Assembly: GCF_000422085.1 (NCBI RefSeq) | Contig: NC_021741.1 | Span: forward strand, 1,798,001-1,862,000 | DNA: 64,000 nt | Direction of reading: 5' to 3' | Origin: Serratia liquefaciens ATCC 27592 | GTDB taxonomy: Bacteria > Pseudomonadota > Gammaproteobacteria > Enterobacterales > Enterobacteriaceae | Shown here: positions 44,644 through 53,209 of the stretch, one piece after another | How the letters are laid out: each line of letters starts with the position of its first letter | How positions within the stretch are numbered: the first letter of the stretch is position 1 | Notes under the pieces: generated by a model | Told to the model about the DNA's origin: nothing | What the model saw: only the letters and a program-made list of their open reading frames with translations | Databases searched by the model: none | Translations under genes and position numbers: made by a program

Positions 44644-44903
44644 GATTTTACCTGCGGTGTAGGATTGACGCAGTATCATAAACTTGGGCATAGTGGGTAA
44701 TATTGGTGTCGCCTGCTTTTCATCGGCGGACAACCACTTTATCGGGCTACGCTGAGTGACTAAAATTCAAAAATCAGGCCCACAGCGCAAAGTTAATCGG
44801 GAGTAAGTATTAATCTGTGTTCATTCTTGGCTGAAAAACAAGTAATATCTCGGGCTATAACAGAGGCTGATTGCGTTACTCCCTTCTTTTTGGAGATTTT
44901 TCC

Positions 44904-45560
44904 TTGATTAGCGTTCTTCTTGTTGATGACCACGAACTGGTGCGCGCAGGGATTCGACGCATTCTTGAAGATATCAAAGGTATAAAAGTTGTCGGGGAGG
45001 CCCAGTGCGGTGAGGACGCCGTGAAATGGTGCCGTGGCAATGCTGTAGATATCGTTCTTATGGATATGAATATGCCGGGCATTGGCGGGCTGGAAGCCAC
45101 GCGTAAAATTGTACGCTATGCGCCGGACGTAAAAGTCATCATGCTGACTATTCACACTGAAAATCCATTGCCTGCAAAGGTGATGCAAGCCGGTGCCGCG
45201 GGGTATCTCAGTAAAGGCGCTGCGCCGCAGGATGTGGTGAATGCCATTCGTACTGTGCAAGCTGGGCAGCGTTACATTGCGTCCGATATTGCTCAGCAAA
45301 TGGCTTTGAGCCAACTGGAGCCGCAAACGGAAACCCCGTTTAGCTGCCTGTCTGAGCGTGAGCTACAGATTATGCTGATGATCACCAAAGGCAAAAAAGT
45401 TAACGAGATCTCAGAACAGCTGAGTCTCAGCCCTAAAACGGTGAACAGTTACCGTTACCGCATGTTCAGCAAGCTGAATATCAGTGGTGATGTTGAATTG
45501 ACACACCTGGCTATTCGACACGGATTGTTCAATGCGGAGACGTTGTTAAGCAGTGAGTGA
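44904..45560 (+). CDS. uvrY: Response regulator UvrY (GacA)
   Basis: 218 residues from a TTG at 44904 with GGAG 8 bases upstream; family alignment fixes this start ([16 protein letters not shown]). The receiver domain has the phosphoacceptor aspartate in VLMDMNMPG. The C-terminal LuxR-type HTH reads [21 protein letters not shown]. Phosphorylated by BarA, it activates csrB/csrC and so antagonises CsrA; in Serratia the GacA homologue influences exoenzymes and secondary metabolites. It overlaps uvrC by 8 bp, as in E. coli. Confidence 0.96.
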   Translation: MISVLLVDDHELVRAGIRRILEDIKGIKVVGEAQCGEDAVKWCRGNAVDIVLMDMNMPGIGGLEATRKIVRYAPDVKVIMLTIHTENPLPAKVMQAGAAGYLSKGAAPQDVVNAIRTVQAGQRYIASDIAQQMALSQLEPQTETPFSCLSERELQIMLMITKGKKVNEISEQLSLSPKTVNSYRYRMFSKLNISGDVELTHLAIRHGLFNAETLLSSE

Positions 45561-47385
45561 CCGTTTTGATGCCAAAGCATTTCTCAGTACCGTAACCAGC
45601 CAGCCTGGCGTCTACCGTATGTACGACGCTACTGGCACGGTTATCTATGTCGGTAAAGCCAAAGACCTGAAAAAGCGCCTCGCCAGTTACTTTCGCCAAC
45701 AGGTGAGTAGCCGAAAGACTGAGACGTTGGTTAAAAATATCGCCCAAATAGACGTAACTGTTACTCATACCGAAACAGAAGCGCTATTACTGGAACATAA
45801 CTACATAAAGTTATACCAACCGCGATATAATGTTCTTTTGCGAGACGATAAATCTTATCCGTTGATCTTCCTCAGCGCGGACAGCCACCCACGCCTGGCG
45901 GTTCATCGCGGCGCTAAACACGCCAAAGGGGAATATTTCGGGCCGTTCCCCAATTCTTATGCCGTGCGTGAAACGCTGGCGCTGCTGCAGAAATTGTTCC
46001 CGATACGCCAGTGCGAGAACAGCGTGTATCGCAACCGTTCGCGTCCCTGCCTGCAATATCAGATTGGGCGTTGCCTGGGGCCTTGCGTCGCCGGATTGGT
46101 GAGTGAGGAAGAGTACCGGCAGCAGGTGGATTACGTGCGCCTGTTCCTGTCCGGTAAAGATCAGCAGGTATTACACCAGTTGATCGAAAGGATGGAAAAC
46201 GCCAGCAAGACACTGAACTTTGAAGAAGCGGCACGCATTCGCGATCAGATCCAGGCGGTGCGAAGGGTGACCGAACGTCAGTTCGTTTCCGGCAATAGCG
46301 ACGATCTGGACGTCATCGGCGTGGCCTTCGATGCCGGTATGGCTTGCCTGCACGTGCTGTTTATCCGTCAGGGTAAAGTGTTGGGCAGCCGCAGTTACTT
46401 CCCGAAAGTGCCGGGCGGTACCGACATGAGCGAAGTGGTGCAAACCTTTGTCGGCCAGTTTTATTTGCAGGGCAGCCAGATGCGCACCTTGCCGGCGGAA
46501 ATTCTATTGGACTTTACTCTTCCGGAGAAAGACCTGCTGGCTGAGTCGCTTTCAGAACTTGCCGGCCGGAAAATTCAGATTCAGAGCAAACCGCGAGGGG
46601 ATCGCGCACGCTACCTTAAATTGGCTCGTACCAACGCGGCGACGGCGCTAACCACCAAGCTTTCACAGCAGTCGACTATCCATCAGAGGTTGGCCGAATT
46701 GGCGAAGGTGCTCAACCTTGCCGAAATTAACCGCATGGAATGTTTCGACATCAGCCACACCATGGGTGAGCAAACTGTGGCTTCCTGTGTGGTATTTGAC
46801 TCGAATGGTCCGCTACGTTCGGAATATCGGCGCTATAATATCACCGGCATAACGCCAGGGGATGATTATGCCGCGATGGCGCAGGTGTTGAAGCGCCGTT
46901 ACGGTAAGGCTCTCGAAGAGAAAAAAATCCCCGACGTTATCTTTATCGACGGCGGCAAGGGGCAACTCGGTATGGCGATTGATGTATTTAACTCGCTGAA
47001 CGTGACCTGGGATAAAAACAAACCCTTGCTGATTGGCATCGCCAAAGGAGCCGACCGCAAAGCCGGGTTGGAAACACTGTTTTTTGTGCCGGAAGGCGAG
47101 GGTATTGCCTTACCGTCGGATTCGCCAGCGCTGCATGTTATCCAGCATATCCGCGATGATTCGCATAACCACGCGATAACCGGGCATCGGCAGAGAAGGG
47201 CAAAAGTAAGAAACACCAGCGCGTTGGAACTGATCGACGGCGTTGGGCCAAAACGGCGACAGGTGCTGTTGAAGTATATGGGCGGACTTCAACCATTATT
47301 GAACGCCAGCGTTGAGGAAATTGCAAAAGTGCCGGGTATTTCACAAGCATTGGCAGAAAAGATCTACAATGCATTGAAACACTGA
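45553..47385 (+). CDS. uvrC: Excinuclease ABC subunit C
   Basis: 610 residues, the family's usual length, from a GTG inside the uvrY end. Domains in order: GIY-YIG nuclease (residues 14-95, [21 protein letters not shown]), UVR motif (about 205-240), RNase H-like endonuclease domain ([14 protein letters not shown] and FIDGGKGQL) and C-terminal helix-hairpin-helix pair ([14 protein letters not shown], then [13 protein letters not shown]). It makes both incisions in nucleotide excision repair. Confidence 0.98.
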   Translation: MSDRFDAKAFLSTVTSQPGVYRMYDATGTVIYVGKAKDLKKRLASYFRQQVSSRKTETLVKNIAQIDVTVTHTETEALLLEHNYIKLYQPRYNVLLRDDKSYPLIFLSADSHPRLAVHRGAKHAKGEYFGPFPNSYAVRETLALLQKLFPIRQCENSVYRNRSRPCLQYQIGRCLGPCVAGLVSEEEYRQQVDYVRLFLSGKDQQVLHQLIERMENASKTLNFEEAARIRDQIQAVRRVTERQFVSGNSDDLDVIGVAFDAGMACLHVLFIRQGKVLGSRSYFPKVPGGTDMSEVVQTFVGQFYLQGSQMRTLPAEILLDFTLPEKDLLAESLSELAGRKIQIQSKPRGDRARYLKLARTNAATALTTKLSQQSTIHQRLAELAKVLNLAEINRMECFDISHTMGEQTVASCVVFDSNGPLRSEYRRYNITGITPGDDYAAMAQVLKRRYGKALEEKKIPDVIFIDGGKGQLGMAIDVFNSLNVTWDKNKPLLIGIAKGADRKAGLETLFFVPEGEGIALPSDSPALHVIQHIRDDSHNHAITGHRQRRAKVRNTSALELIDGVGPKRRQVLLKYMGGLQPLLNASVEEIAKVPGISQALAEKIYNALKH

Positions 47386-47443
47386 GGGCAATGTAGCAAC
47401 ATACTCTTAATTCCCACTCCAGCCAGATAGTTACCGTAGCATT

Positions 47444-47992
47444 ATGCAATTGAATATACCGACTTGGCTTACTCTGTTTCGCGTAGTTCTGATCCCATTC
47501 TTTGTTCTGGCATTTTACCTGCCGTTCACTTGGGCTCCGATGGTTTGCGCCGTCATTTTTGTGTTTGCTGCCATAACCGACTGGTTTGACGGCTTCCTGG
47601 CCCGTCGCTGGAAGCAAACGACCCGTTTCGGGGCGTTCCTTGACCCGGTGGCGGACAAAGTGATGGTGGCGGTAGCGCTGGTGCTGGTGGCAGAACACTA
47701 TCACACTTGGTGGATTACCCTGCCTGCGGCGACCATGATTGCCCGTGAAATTATCATCTCGTCGCTGCGTGAGTGGATGGCGGAGATCGGCAAGCGCAGC
47801 AGCGTGGCGGTGTCCTGGATTGGCAAAGTCAAAACCATGGCGCAAATGATGTCGCTGGTCGGGTTGCTGTGGCGTCCCGATCGCACCGTCGAGTATGTGT
47901 CTTTTGGTTTGCTGTACATCGCGGCGGTGCTGACTTTCTGGTCAATGTTCCAATATTTGAACGCTGCGCGGAAAGATTTGCTGGAACCCTGA
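47444..47992 (+). CDS. pgsA: CDP-diacylglycerol-glycerol-3-phosphate 3-phosphatidyltransferase
   Basis: 182 residues, inner-membrane enzyme making phosphatidylglycerol phosphate. The CDP-alcohol phosphotransferase motif DG-x2-AR-x8-G-x3-D-x3-D is complete within residues about 47-69 ([19 protein letters not shown]). It follows uvrC by 58 bp and precedes the tRNA trio, as in E. coli. Confidence 0.97.
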   Translation: MQLNIPTWLTLFRVVLIPFFVLAFYLPFTWAPMVCAVIFVFAAITDWFDGFLARRWKQTTRFGAFLDPVADKVMVAVALVLVAEHYHTWWITLPAATMIAREIIISSLREWMAEIGKRSSVAVSWIGKVKTMAQMMSLVGLLWRPDRTVEYVSFGLLYIAAVLTFWSMFQYLNAARKDLLEP

Positions 47993-48137
47993 TCAAAGCG
48001 ATGCAAAAATCGGCAAACGAACGTAATGAGACAACAATTTTATTGACTCATTACGTCAGGTAAGTAGAATGCATCGCATCAGACGGCAGCGGTGATTTGC
48101 CGAAAGATAGCAAAAAAATCAGTAAGTTCTGATTAAT

Positions 48138-48213
<76 letters not shown>

Positions 48214-48271
48214 AATTTGATGAAGCTGGTGTTTCACGAGCTTTAGCCTGATAAAGGCAAACAAGAATTTA

Positions 48272-48345
48272 GGCGCGTTAACAAAGCGGTTATGTAGCGG
48301 ATTGCAAATCCGTCTAGTCCGGTTCGACTCCGGAACGCGCCTCCA
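48272..48345 (+). tRNA. tRNA-Cys(GCA)
   Basis: GGCGCGT/ACGCGCC acceptor, anticodon GCA in loop TTGCAAA, discriminator U, encoded CCA. Second of the conserved trio. Confidence 0.97.
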
Positions 48346-48355
48346 ATTTTCCCGA

Positions 48356-48441
48356 GCCCGGGTGGTGAAATCGGTAGACACAAGGGATTTAAAATCCCTC
48401 GGCTTATGGCTGTGCGGGTTCAAGTCCCGCCCCGGGTACCA
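48356..48441 (+). tRNA. tRNA-Leu(TAA)
   Basis: Class II tRNA of 86 nt with GCCCGGG/CCCGGGT-ACCA ends, anticodon TAA in TTTAAAA and a long variable arm (CGGCTTATGGCTG). Last of the trio, followed by a terminator. Confidence 0.97.
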
Positions 48442-48488
48442 GGAAAATAAATTCCAGAATAATCAAAGCAATAAGTAGTAATGTCGTG

Positions 48489-48510
48489 ACCGCCGGAAGG
48501 CGGTTTTTTT
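48489..48510 (+). terminator. Terminator after tRNA operon
   Basis: ACCGCC / GGCGGT stem with GGAA loop and a run of seven Ts, 48 bp after the tRNA-Leu CCA. Confidence 0.9.
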
Positions 48511-48706
48511 GTGCCTGAAATTCCCCTTTCCACGATTTTTCTCTTCCAGTTTTATTCTGTTCTCGTGCCTTGAACAATTTACTGTTGCCTACAATAGGGA
48601 CTATCATCCGGCTGTCAGTTTTAAACATGGATGCATGGCCGTTTTTTAAAGACGGTTGGCGATAAGTGAACTATAACCAGATAGTGCAATAGATAAGGAG
48701 TGTTGG

Positions 48707-48847
48707 ATGAGAGGGGGGTTATTTTTATTGGCGATTGTCATGCTATCTGGGTGTTCGGGGTCTTTTGGATCGATCCTGGGTGTGATCCCGCAAAGCTCCG
48801 ATGTTTGCCCTCAAGGGAAAAATGCCATCACCGGTGAATGCCGTTAG
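48707..48847 (+). CDS. Very small lipoprotein
   Basis: 46 residues starting MRGGLFLLAIVML, with lipobox LSGC (cysteine at residue 15) and AAGGAG 6 bases before the ATG. The mature part is about 32 residues with two more cysteines (VCPQGKN and GECR), possibly a disulphide. Function unknown. Confidence 0.7.
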   Translation: MRGGLFLLAIVMLSGCSGSFGSILGVIPQSSDVCPQGKNAITGECR

Positions 48848-48981
48848 GCAACATCGTCGATTTATTGCCGGGCCGAACCCTTTGGCCAGTGTGAATCTCT
48901 TTCGATAACCCAATCAAGCCATATCCGGCTGTTTGATCGCTGTGCCGATCGCCGGATACTGCCTGTTCCAGGCCTTAGAAC

Positions 48982-49092
48982 CTAACCTCCGCTACCCAGG
49001 AACGGGAGACTATTCGCACTGCAGTTTGCCACCCACATCACGGCCACGACGACGGCGATGGAAATGATCGCGCACAGATCCGATTTGCGCAT
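48982..49092 (-). CDS. 36-residue membrane protein downstream of the YmgB-like gene
   Basis: Sequence starts MRKSDLCAIISIAVVVAVMW, a short basic N-terminus followed by one membrane span, and ends FLGSGG. GGAG lies 4 bases before its ATG, and it begins 8 bp after the stop of the YmgB-like gene, so the two are probably co-transcribed. I do not know a named homologue. Confidence 0.6.
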   Translation of the reverse strand: MRKSDLCAIISIAVVVAVMWVANCSANSLPFLGSGG

Positions 49093-49100
49093 GCTTCTCC

Positions 49101-49331
49101 TTAGCGAGCGTTGATCCCAATAACCTCGATTGCCGCTCTGTGCAGTTTCTGACAGTACTCGTCGGGTTGCCTTTCAATTTCAGCGATGAGATAGGCGAGA
49201 ATGTTTTGCTTGCTGATGGGTTTGTTCGCGGAAAGCACCTGAATAACGCCTTTGCCGAGCAGGCTGTATATTTGTTCACGGTATGTCTCGATATCTCTAT
49301 CGTGGAGACCGTAAAGGGAGTAATCGATCAT
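49101..49331 (-). CDS. YmgB/AriR-like small regulatory protein
   Basis: 76 residues. The pattern LLGKGVIQVLSANKPISKQNILAYLIAEIE, followed by HRAAIEVI, resembles E. coli YmgB/AriR, a small helical dimer linked to biofilm formation and acid resistance in the RcsB/BluR network. The match is by eye. It is first in a two-gene unit with the 36-residue membrane protein. Confidence 0.7.
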   Translation of the reverse strand: MIDYSLYGLHDRDIETYREQIYSLLGKGVIQVLSANKPISKQNILAYLIAEIERQPDEYCQKLHRAAIEVIGINAR

Positions 49332-49576
49332 AGAATTTTACCGCTGGTGAAATTTAAAGTGCCAGCCGAAGCTGGCAGAGAAGCCATTAAAAAAATAAAG
49401 TCGTGCAAATTTCACTTAGGCTGATATCTAAGTGGAATGTTAACGATAACGTAGTAAGAATATTCCCATCAATAGGCAGTTGTGAGCCAAACCGCTAATT
49501 AGGAAAAACCTCAGGCTAGCGCCGCAGCGGTGATATTTACCGTTGAAGGCCCGGCAAACGGCGCGGTGGCAGAGTC

Positions 49577-50719
49577 TCAATCTTCTGTCTGTGACCCCAG
49601 GCTTTCGGGCAATAACTGCGCTAGCAGCAGGTCGAGAGTCAGCATCAGTCCATAGCGTGCTGTACTGCCGCCGCTGAGCGGCAACACCTTATCCGCCAGC
49701 CCGGCCAGCGTAGTGCCCGCAGGGGTTAGGGCGATGCGATAAGCACCGGTCGCGCCGGCCAGTTTGGCCGCGTTCAGCAAATCACTGTTTTCCCCACTCA
49801 TAGACAGCAGGATCACGCACTGTTGCGTGCTGAGCGTGGAGGCCGTCATGCGCATCAGCGCCGCGTCCTGGCAGATAAATGCAGGGTAACCCAAGCCCAC
49901 CAGGCGCTGTTGCAGCTCATTGGCATAAAGCGCCATGCTGTTTACGCCAAAAATATGTACGCTCTTGGATTGGCTCAGTTGCTGGCAAGCATCGATCAGC
50001 GCTGCATGTTCTACTTGCTGCAGCTGTTGATGCAAGGTGGTTTCCACGTCGTTGACGCGCTGTAGCCACAGCCGCGGTGGGCCATTAGGCGTGGCTTGGG
50101 CGGTCAAATAGCGTGAGCCGCTCACGCTGGCCTGAGCCAGTTTCATGCGCAGATCGCGAATATCGTCGCAGCCAATGGTTTTGGCAAATCGGGTAATGGT
50201 GGCCGGGCTGACCCCCGCTTGGTTGGCCAGCAATTCGATGGTGGCGGAGGAGGCGAAGGCAATATCGTCCAAAATGGTCTGTGCGACTTTGGCCTCCTGC
50301 TGACTGAACTGATTTTGTCGTGCGCGGATCTGATAGACGATGTCGCCAATATCTTCACAACCGATGGATTTAGCAAAACGGCTGAGGGTTGTGGAGCTGA
50401 CGCCAGGCAGTTTGCCGATGCCGGCCGCGGAGGCAAAGGCGATATCCATGCCGCCGAGCACGGGTTGGGCTACCTCAGTAGGAGGAGGTGTTGCCGTCGA
50501 CGGGGAGCGCATTAGCGCGATAAAGTCGTTAAGATCCTGACAGCCAAGGGATTGGGCAAAATGAGCGACGATCTCAGTGCTGACACCTGCTCGCTCTGCC
50601 AATTGCGCAATGGTTGCTGTTGATGTAAACCCCGGGTTGTCCAGTATGGCCCGGGCAACTTTTGCTTCCTGGCGGCTGAACGGATCCTGGCGAAACTGAA
50701 TGTGGTAAACGAGATCCAT
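49577..50719 (-). CDS. RpiR/MurR-family regulator with three HTH repeats and SIS domain
   Basis: 380 residues, about 100 more than usual. Residues 3-70 are an HTH_6 domain, residues about 85-131 a second, N-terminally shortened copy, and residues about 128-198 a third complete copy. Each has a recognition segment of the form GVSxxxxxxFAxxxGC (GVSTEIVAHFAQSLGC, GVSSTTLSRFAKSIGC, GVSPATITRFAKTIGC). A SIS sugar-phosphate domain follows (about 240-370, VHIFGVNSMALYANELQQRL). It is divergent from the PTS operon and presumably controls it through a phosphosugar signal. Confidence 0.92.
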   Translation of the reverse strand: MDLVYHIQFRQDPFSRQEAKVARAILDNPGFTSTATIAQLAERAGVSTEIVAHFAQSLGCQDLNDFIALMRSPSTATPPPTEVAQPVLGGMDIAFASAAGIGKLPGVSSTTLSRFAKSIGCEDIGDIVYQIRARQNQFSQQEAKVAQTILDDIAFASSATIELLANQAGVSPATITRFAKTIGCDDIRDLRMKLAQASVSGSRYLTAQATPNGPPRLWLQRVNDVETTLHQQLQQVEHAALIDACQQLSQSKSVHIFGVNSMALYANELQQRLVGLGYPAFICQDAALMRMTASTLSTQQCVILLSMSGENSDLLNAAKLAGATGAYRIALTPAGTTLAGLADKVLPLSGGSTARYGLMLTLDLLLAQLLPESLGSQTED

Positions 50720-50893
50720 GACTGCAGTGTCCCTTCTGTAATGCCAACCGGCGATCTGTGCTTCAAATTAGCCTGTTTTTCACACGGCATAAAGCGATAA
50801 CCAGAAGAATAAGCTAATGAAAATAATTTTCAATCAGGACAGATTTGAAACGAGATGCTCTTCGCATTGTTTATCAGGTAGTGATTTATAACT

Positions 50894-51012
50894 TTGTTTT
50901 TAAACGTTAAAGACAGGTTTTAAATTTTGTGGTTATGAAAAATTAGATCGCCGATCACAGTGTTGAAAAAAATTTTCACAACGAAAATTCTTTAATGCAT
51001 TGTTTTTAAACG
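50894..51012. repeat. Distant direct repeat TTGTTTTTAAACG
   Basis: The 13-bp sequence occurs at 50894-50906 and 51000-51012, 106 bp apart (about ten helical turns), each with a near-palindromic GTTTTTAAAC core. This fits two operators bridged by one multi-HTH regulator. Confidence 0.45.
50960..50982. promoter_or_regulatory. Imperfect inverted repeat, candidate operator
   Basis: GTGTTGAAAA (50960-50969) and TTTTCACAAC (50973-50982) are near-complementary around a short AT centre, 140 bp upstream of the IIB start. Confidence 0.35.
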
Positions 51013-51121
51013 ATTAGCCAAAAGTCATAATCAAATCGTATGGAATCAAGGTATTTACAAGAGTGTTACGGAACTGTTTTATATTTGCATCGCCAAGTGG
51101 CTAACAACCGGGATACTAAAA

Positions 51122-51427
51122 ATGCAAACCATCGTCTTATGCTGCGCAGCAGGCATGTCGACCAGCATGCTGGTACAAAAAATGAAAGCTGAGGCGCAAA
51201 AACGGGCGCTGGATATCGTGATTGAAGCCGTGCCGGTGGCGGATTTCGAGCGCATCGTCGAGCGTGCGGACATTGTACTGCTTGGGCCGCAGGTGAAATA
51301 TGAACACGCACGCCTTTCCGAACTTGCTGCGCCCTTGGGTAAAACTGTCGCGGTGATCGACATGATGGATTACGGCACCATGCGTGGAGACAAGGTGCTG
51401 GATAAGGCGCTGGGCTTGTTAGCCTGA
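51122..51427 (+). CDS. PTS lactose/cellobiose-type EIIB
   Basis: 101 residues. The phosphocysteine is in the N-terminal loop CCAAGMSTSML (cysteine 8), followed by the family fold (DIVLLGPQVKYEHA). It transfers phosphate from IIA to the incoming beta-disaccharide. It is first gene of the operon and is followed by a small hairpin terminator before IIA. Confidence 0.95.
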   Translation: MQTIVLCCAAGMSTSMLVQKMKAEAQKRALDIVIEAVPVADFERIVERADIVLLGPQVKYEHARLSELAAPLGKTVAVIDMMDYGTMRGDKVLDKALGLLA

Positions 51428-51437
51428 TAACACCCTG

Positions 51438-51456
51438 AGGGGCTTGGCCCCTTTTA
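51438..51456 (+). terminator. Intra-operon terminator/attenuator between IIB and IIA
   Basis: AGGGGC / GCCCCT stem with TTG loop followed by TTTAT, 10 bp after the IIB stop. Partial termination here would leave IIB in excess. Confidence 0.6.
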
Positions 51457-51534
51457 TCCTTTATTTTATTCATCGACCGCGGGTTATTTCATGACTCTCG
51501 GCGGGATCGCTGCGCCTGAAATAAGGCCGGGGAG

Positions 51535-51864
51535 GTGATGGTGGATTTGGAAACTAGCGTTATGGAGTTGCTGGTTCATGCTGGCAGCGCTCGCAGTTCG
51601 CTGCTTTCGGCGCTGCAGCTGGCACGTCGCGGTCAGTTCGCAGCCGCAGAGATTAAGTTGGAAGAGGCGAAGGCCGGCATCGGGAGGGCGCACGGCATGC
51701 AGACGGAGCTGATTGGCATGGATGAAGGGGTTGGGAAAATACCGGTCAGTCTGATTCTGGTGCATGCGCAGGATCATTTGATGAACGCCATGCTGATTCA
51801 AGATCTGGCCACCGACATGATCGAGCTTTATCGCCGTTTACCGCAGGGGCAAAGCAATGACTAA
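51535..51864 (+). CDS. PTS lactose/cellobiose-type EIIA
   Basis: 109 residues, helical LacF/ChbA-like trimeric subunit with the phosphohistidine in LVHAQDHLMNAML (about residue 76-80). The start is ambiguous: GTG 51535, ATG 51538 and GTG 51541 lie in tandem behind GGGGAGG, so the true protein may be one or two residues shorter. It overlaps the glycosidase gene by 8 bp. Confidence 0.94.
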   Translation: MMVDLETSVMELLVHAGSARSSLLSALQLARRGQFAAAEIKLEEAKAGIGRAHGMQTELIGMDEGVGKIPVSLILVHAQDHLMNAMLIQDLATDMIELYRRLPQGQSND

Positions 51865-53158
51865 GATAACCGTAATTGGCGGGGGCAGCAGCTACACGCC
51901 GGAGTTGGTCGAGGGGCTGATCGCCCACTATCAGGACGTCCCGTTAACCGAACTGGCGTTGGTAGATGTAGAGTCCGGTCGCGAGAAAGTGGGCATCATT
52001 GCCGAACTGACCAAAAGAATGCTCAAGCGCAACGGGCTGGAGCAGGTGGTGGTGTCGGTACATTTCGAGCTGGAACCGGCCATTCGCGGTGCCAGCTTTG
52101 TACTGACTCAACTGCGGGTCGGGCAACTGGCCGCCCGTGCTGCCGACGAGCGTCTGGGTTTGAAATACCAGCGCCTGGGGCAAGAGACCACCGGTGTCGG
52201 CGGCTTCGCCAAGGCATTGCGCACCATTCCTGTCATGCTGGAAGTGGCGCGTACCGTAGAGGCGGTAGCGCCGGACGCCTGGATCATCAATTTTACCAAT
52301 CCGGCCGGTATTGTCACCGAAGCGGTCTCCCGTTACAGCAAAGCGAAGATTATCGGCTTGTGCAACGTACCGATCACCATGCACCACATGATCGCCGACA
52401 TGCTGAAGGCACCTCATGATCAGGTCGATCTCCGTTTTGCTGGACTGAACCATATGGTGTGGGTACATCAGGTAACGCAAAGCGGCAGGGATGTGACCGC
52501 CCAGGTGTTGGAGATGCTGAGCAATGGCGAAACGATGTCGATGAACAACATCAAGGATCTGCCTTGGCCGCCGGCGTTCTTGCAGGCGCTAGGGGCTATC
52601 CCTTGCCCATATCATCGCTATTTCTATCAAACCGCCGGCATGCTGGAAGAAGAGCTTGAAGCCGCTGCGGCTCAGGGAACCCGTGCTGAACAGGTGATGA
52701 AGGTAGAGGCAGAGCTATTTGCACTGTACGCCGACCCAACGCTGGATAAAAAACCGGAGCAGTTGAGCTTCCGTGGTGGTGCTTTCTATTCAGAAGTGGC
52801 GGTCGAGCTGATCCGTGCCATTCACAATAACAGCGGCAAGGTGCTGGTGGTGAACACCCGCAATAATGGTGCGATTCAGGGCCTGCCGGATGACGCAGTA
52901 ATTGAAACCAACTGCGTGATCGACGCACAGGGCGCTCACCCGCTGAGCTTCGGGCCGCTGCCGCTGGCCATGAACGGGCTGACTCAGCAGGTGAAAGATT
53001 TCGAGCGTTTGACCATTGAGGCTGCGGTGCATGGCGATCGTCAGAGTGCGCTGTTGGCGCTGGTGGTGAATCCGCTGATTGGCGGCGTCGGTATCGCAGA
53101 ACCTTTGCTGGATGAGGTGCTGAACCTGAACCAAGCCTATTTGCCGCAGTTCAACTAA
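51857..53158 (+). CDS. GH4 6-phospho-beta-glucosidase
   Basis: 433 residues, NAD- and Mn-dependent family 4 glycosidase that splits the phosphorylated disaccharide delivered by the PTS. The NAD fold starts VIGGGSSYTPELVEG, and the family blocks IINFTNPAGIVTEA and GLCNVPI (metal-ligand cysteine) are clear. It resembles CelF/ChbF/LicH; preference for cellobiose, chitobiose or an aryl-glucoside is not readable. Confidence 0.94.
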   Translation: MTKITVIGGGSSYTPELVEGLIAHYQDVPLTELALVDVESGREKVGIIAELTKRMLKRNGLEQVVVSVHFELEPAIRGASFVLTQLRVGQLAARAADERLGLKYQRLGQETTGVGGFAKALRTIPVMLEVARTVEAVAPDAWIINFTNPAGIVTEAVSRYSKAKIIGLCNVPITMHHMIADMLKAPHDQVDLRFAGLNHMVWVHQVTQSGRDVTAQVLEMLSNGETMSMNNIKDLPWPPAFLQALGAIPCPYHRYFYQTAGMLEEELEAAAAQGTRAEQVMKVEAELFALYADPTLDKKPEQLSFRGGAFYSEVAVELIRAIHNNSGKVLVVNTRNNGAIQGLPDDAVIETNCVIDAQGAHPLSFGPLPLAMNGLTQQVKDFERLTIEAAVHGDRQSALLALVVNPLIGGVGIAEPLLDEVLNLNQAYLPQFN

Positions 53159-53209
53159 GTCGATATTCCATAATAATAATCACGATGCCGGCTTGGCCGG
53201 GCAGGGGGA

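Larger units (their letters stand above)
44119..44903. other. Long intergenic region between yecF and uvrY
   Basis: 785 bases without a supported gene on either strand, strongly AT-rich from about 44330. It must hold the yecF and uvrY promoters. Features seen are the ATGCAGAT repeats (44200-44260) and a CRP-like site (44628-44643). sdiA, present at this locus in E. coli, is absent. A small RNA cannot be excluded. Confidence 0.5.
50720..51121. other. Divergent promoter region of the PTS operon
   Basis: 402 AT-rich bases with no gene. It contains a 13-bp direct repeat 106 bp apart (50894-50906 and 51000-51012) and an imperfect inverted repeat (50960-50982). These are candidate operators for the multi-HTH RpiR protein. 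Confidence 0.5.

Noticed and set aside
44793-45326. Possible sdiA remnant on the minus strand upstream of uvrY
   Set aside because: The frame is antisense to uvrY and shows no LuxR or autoinducer-domain features.
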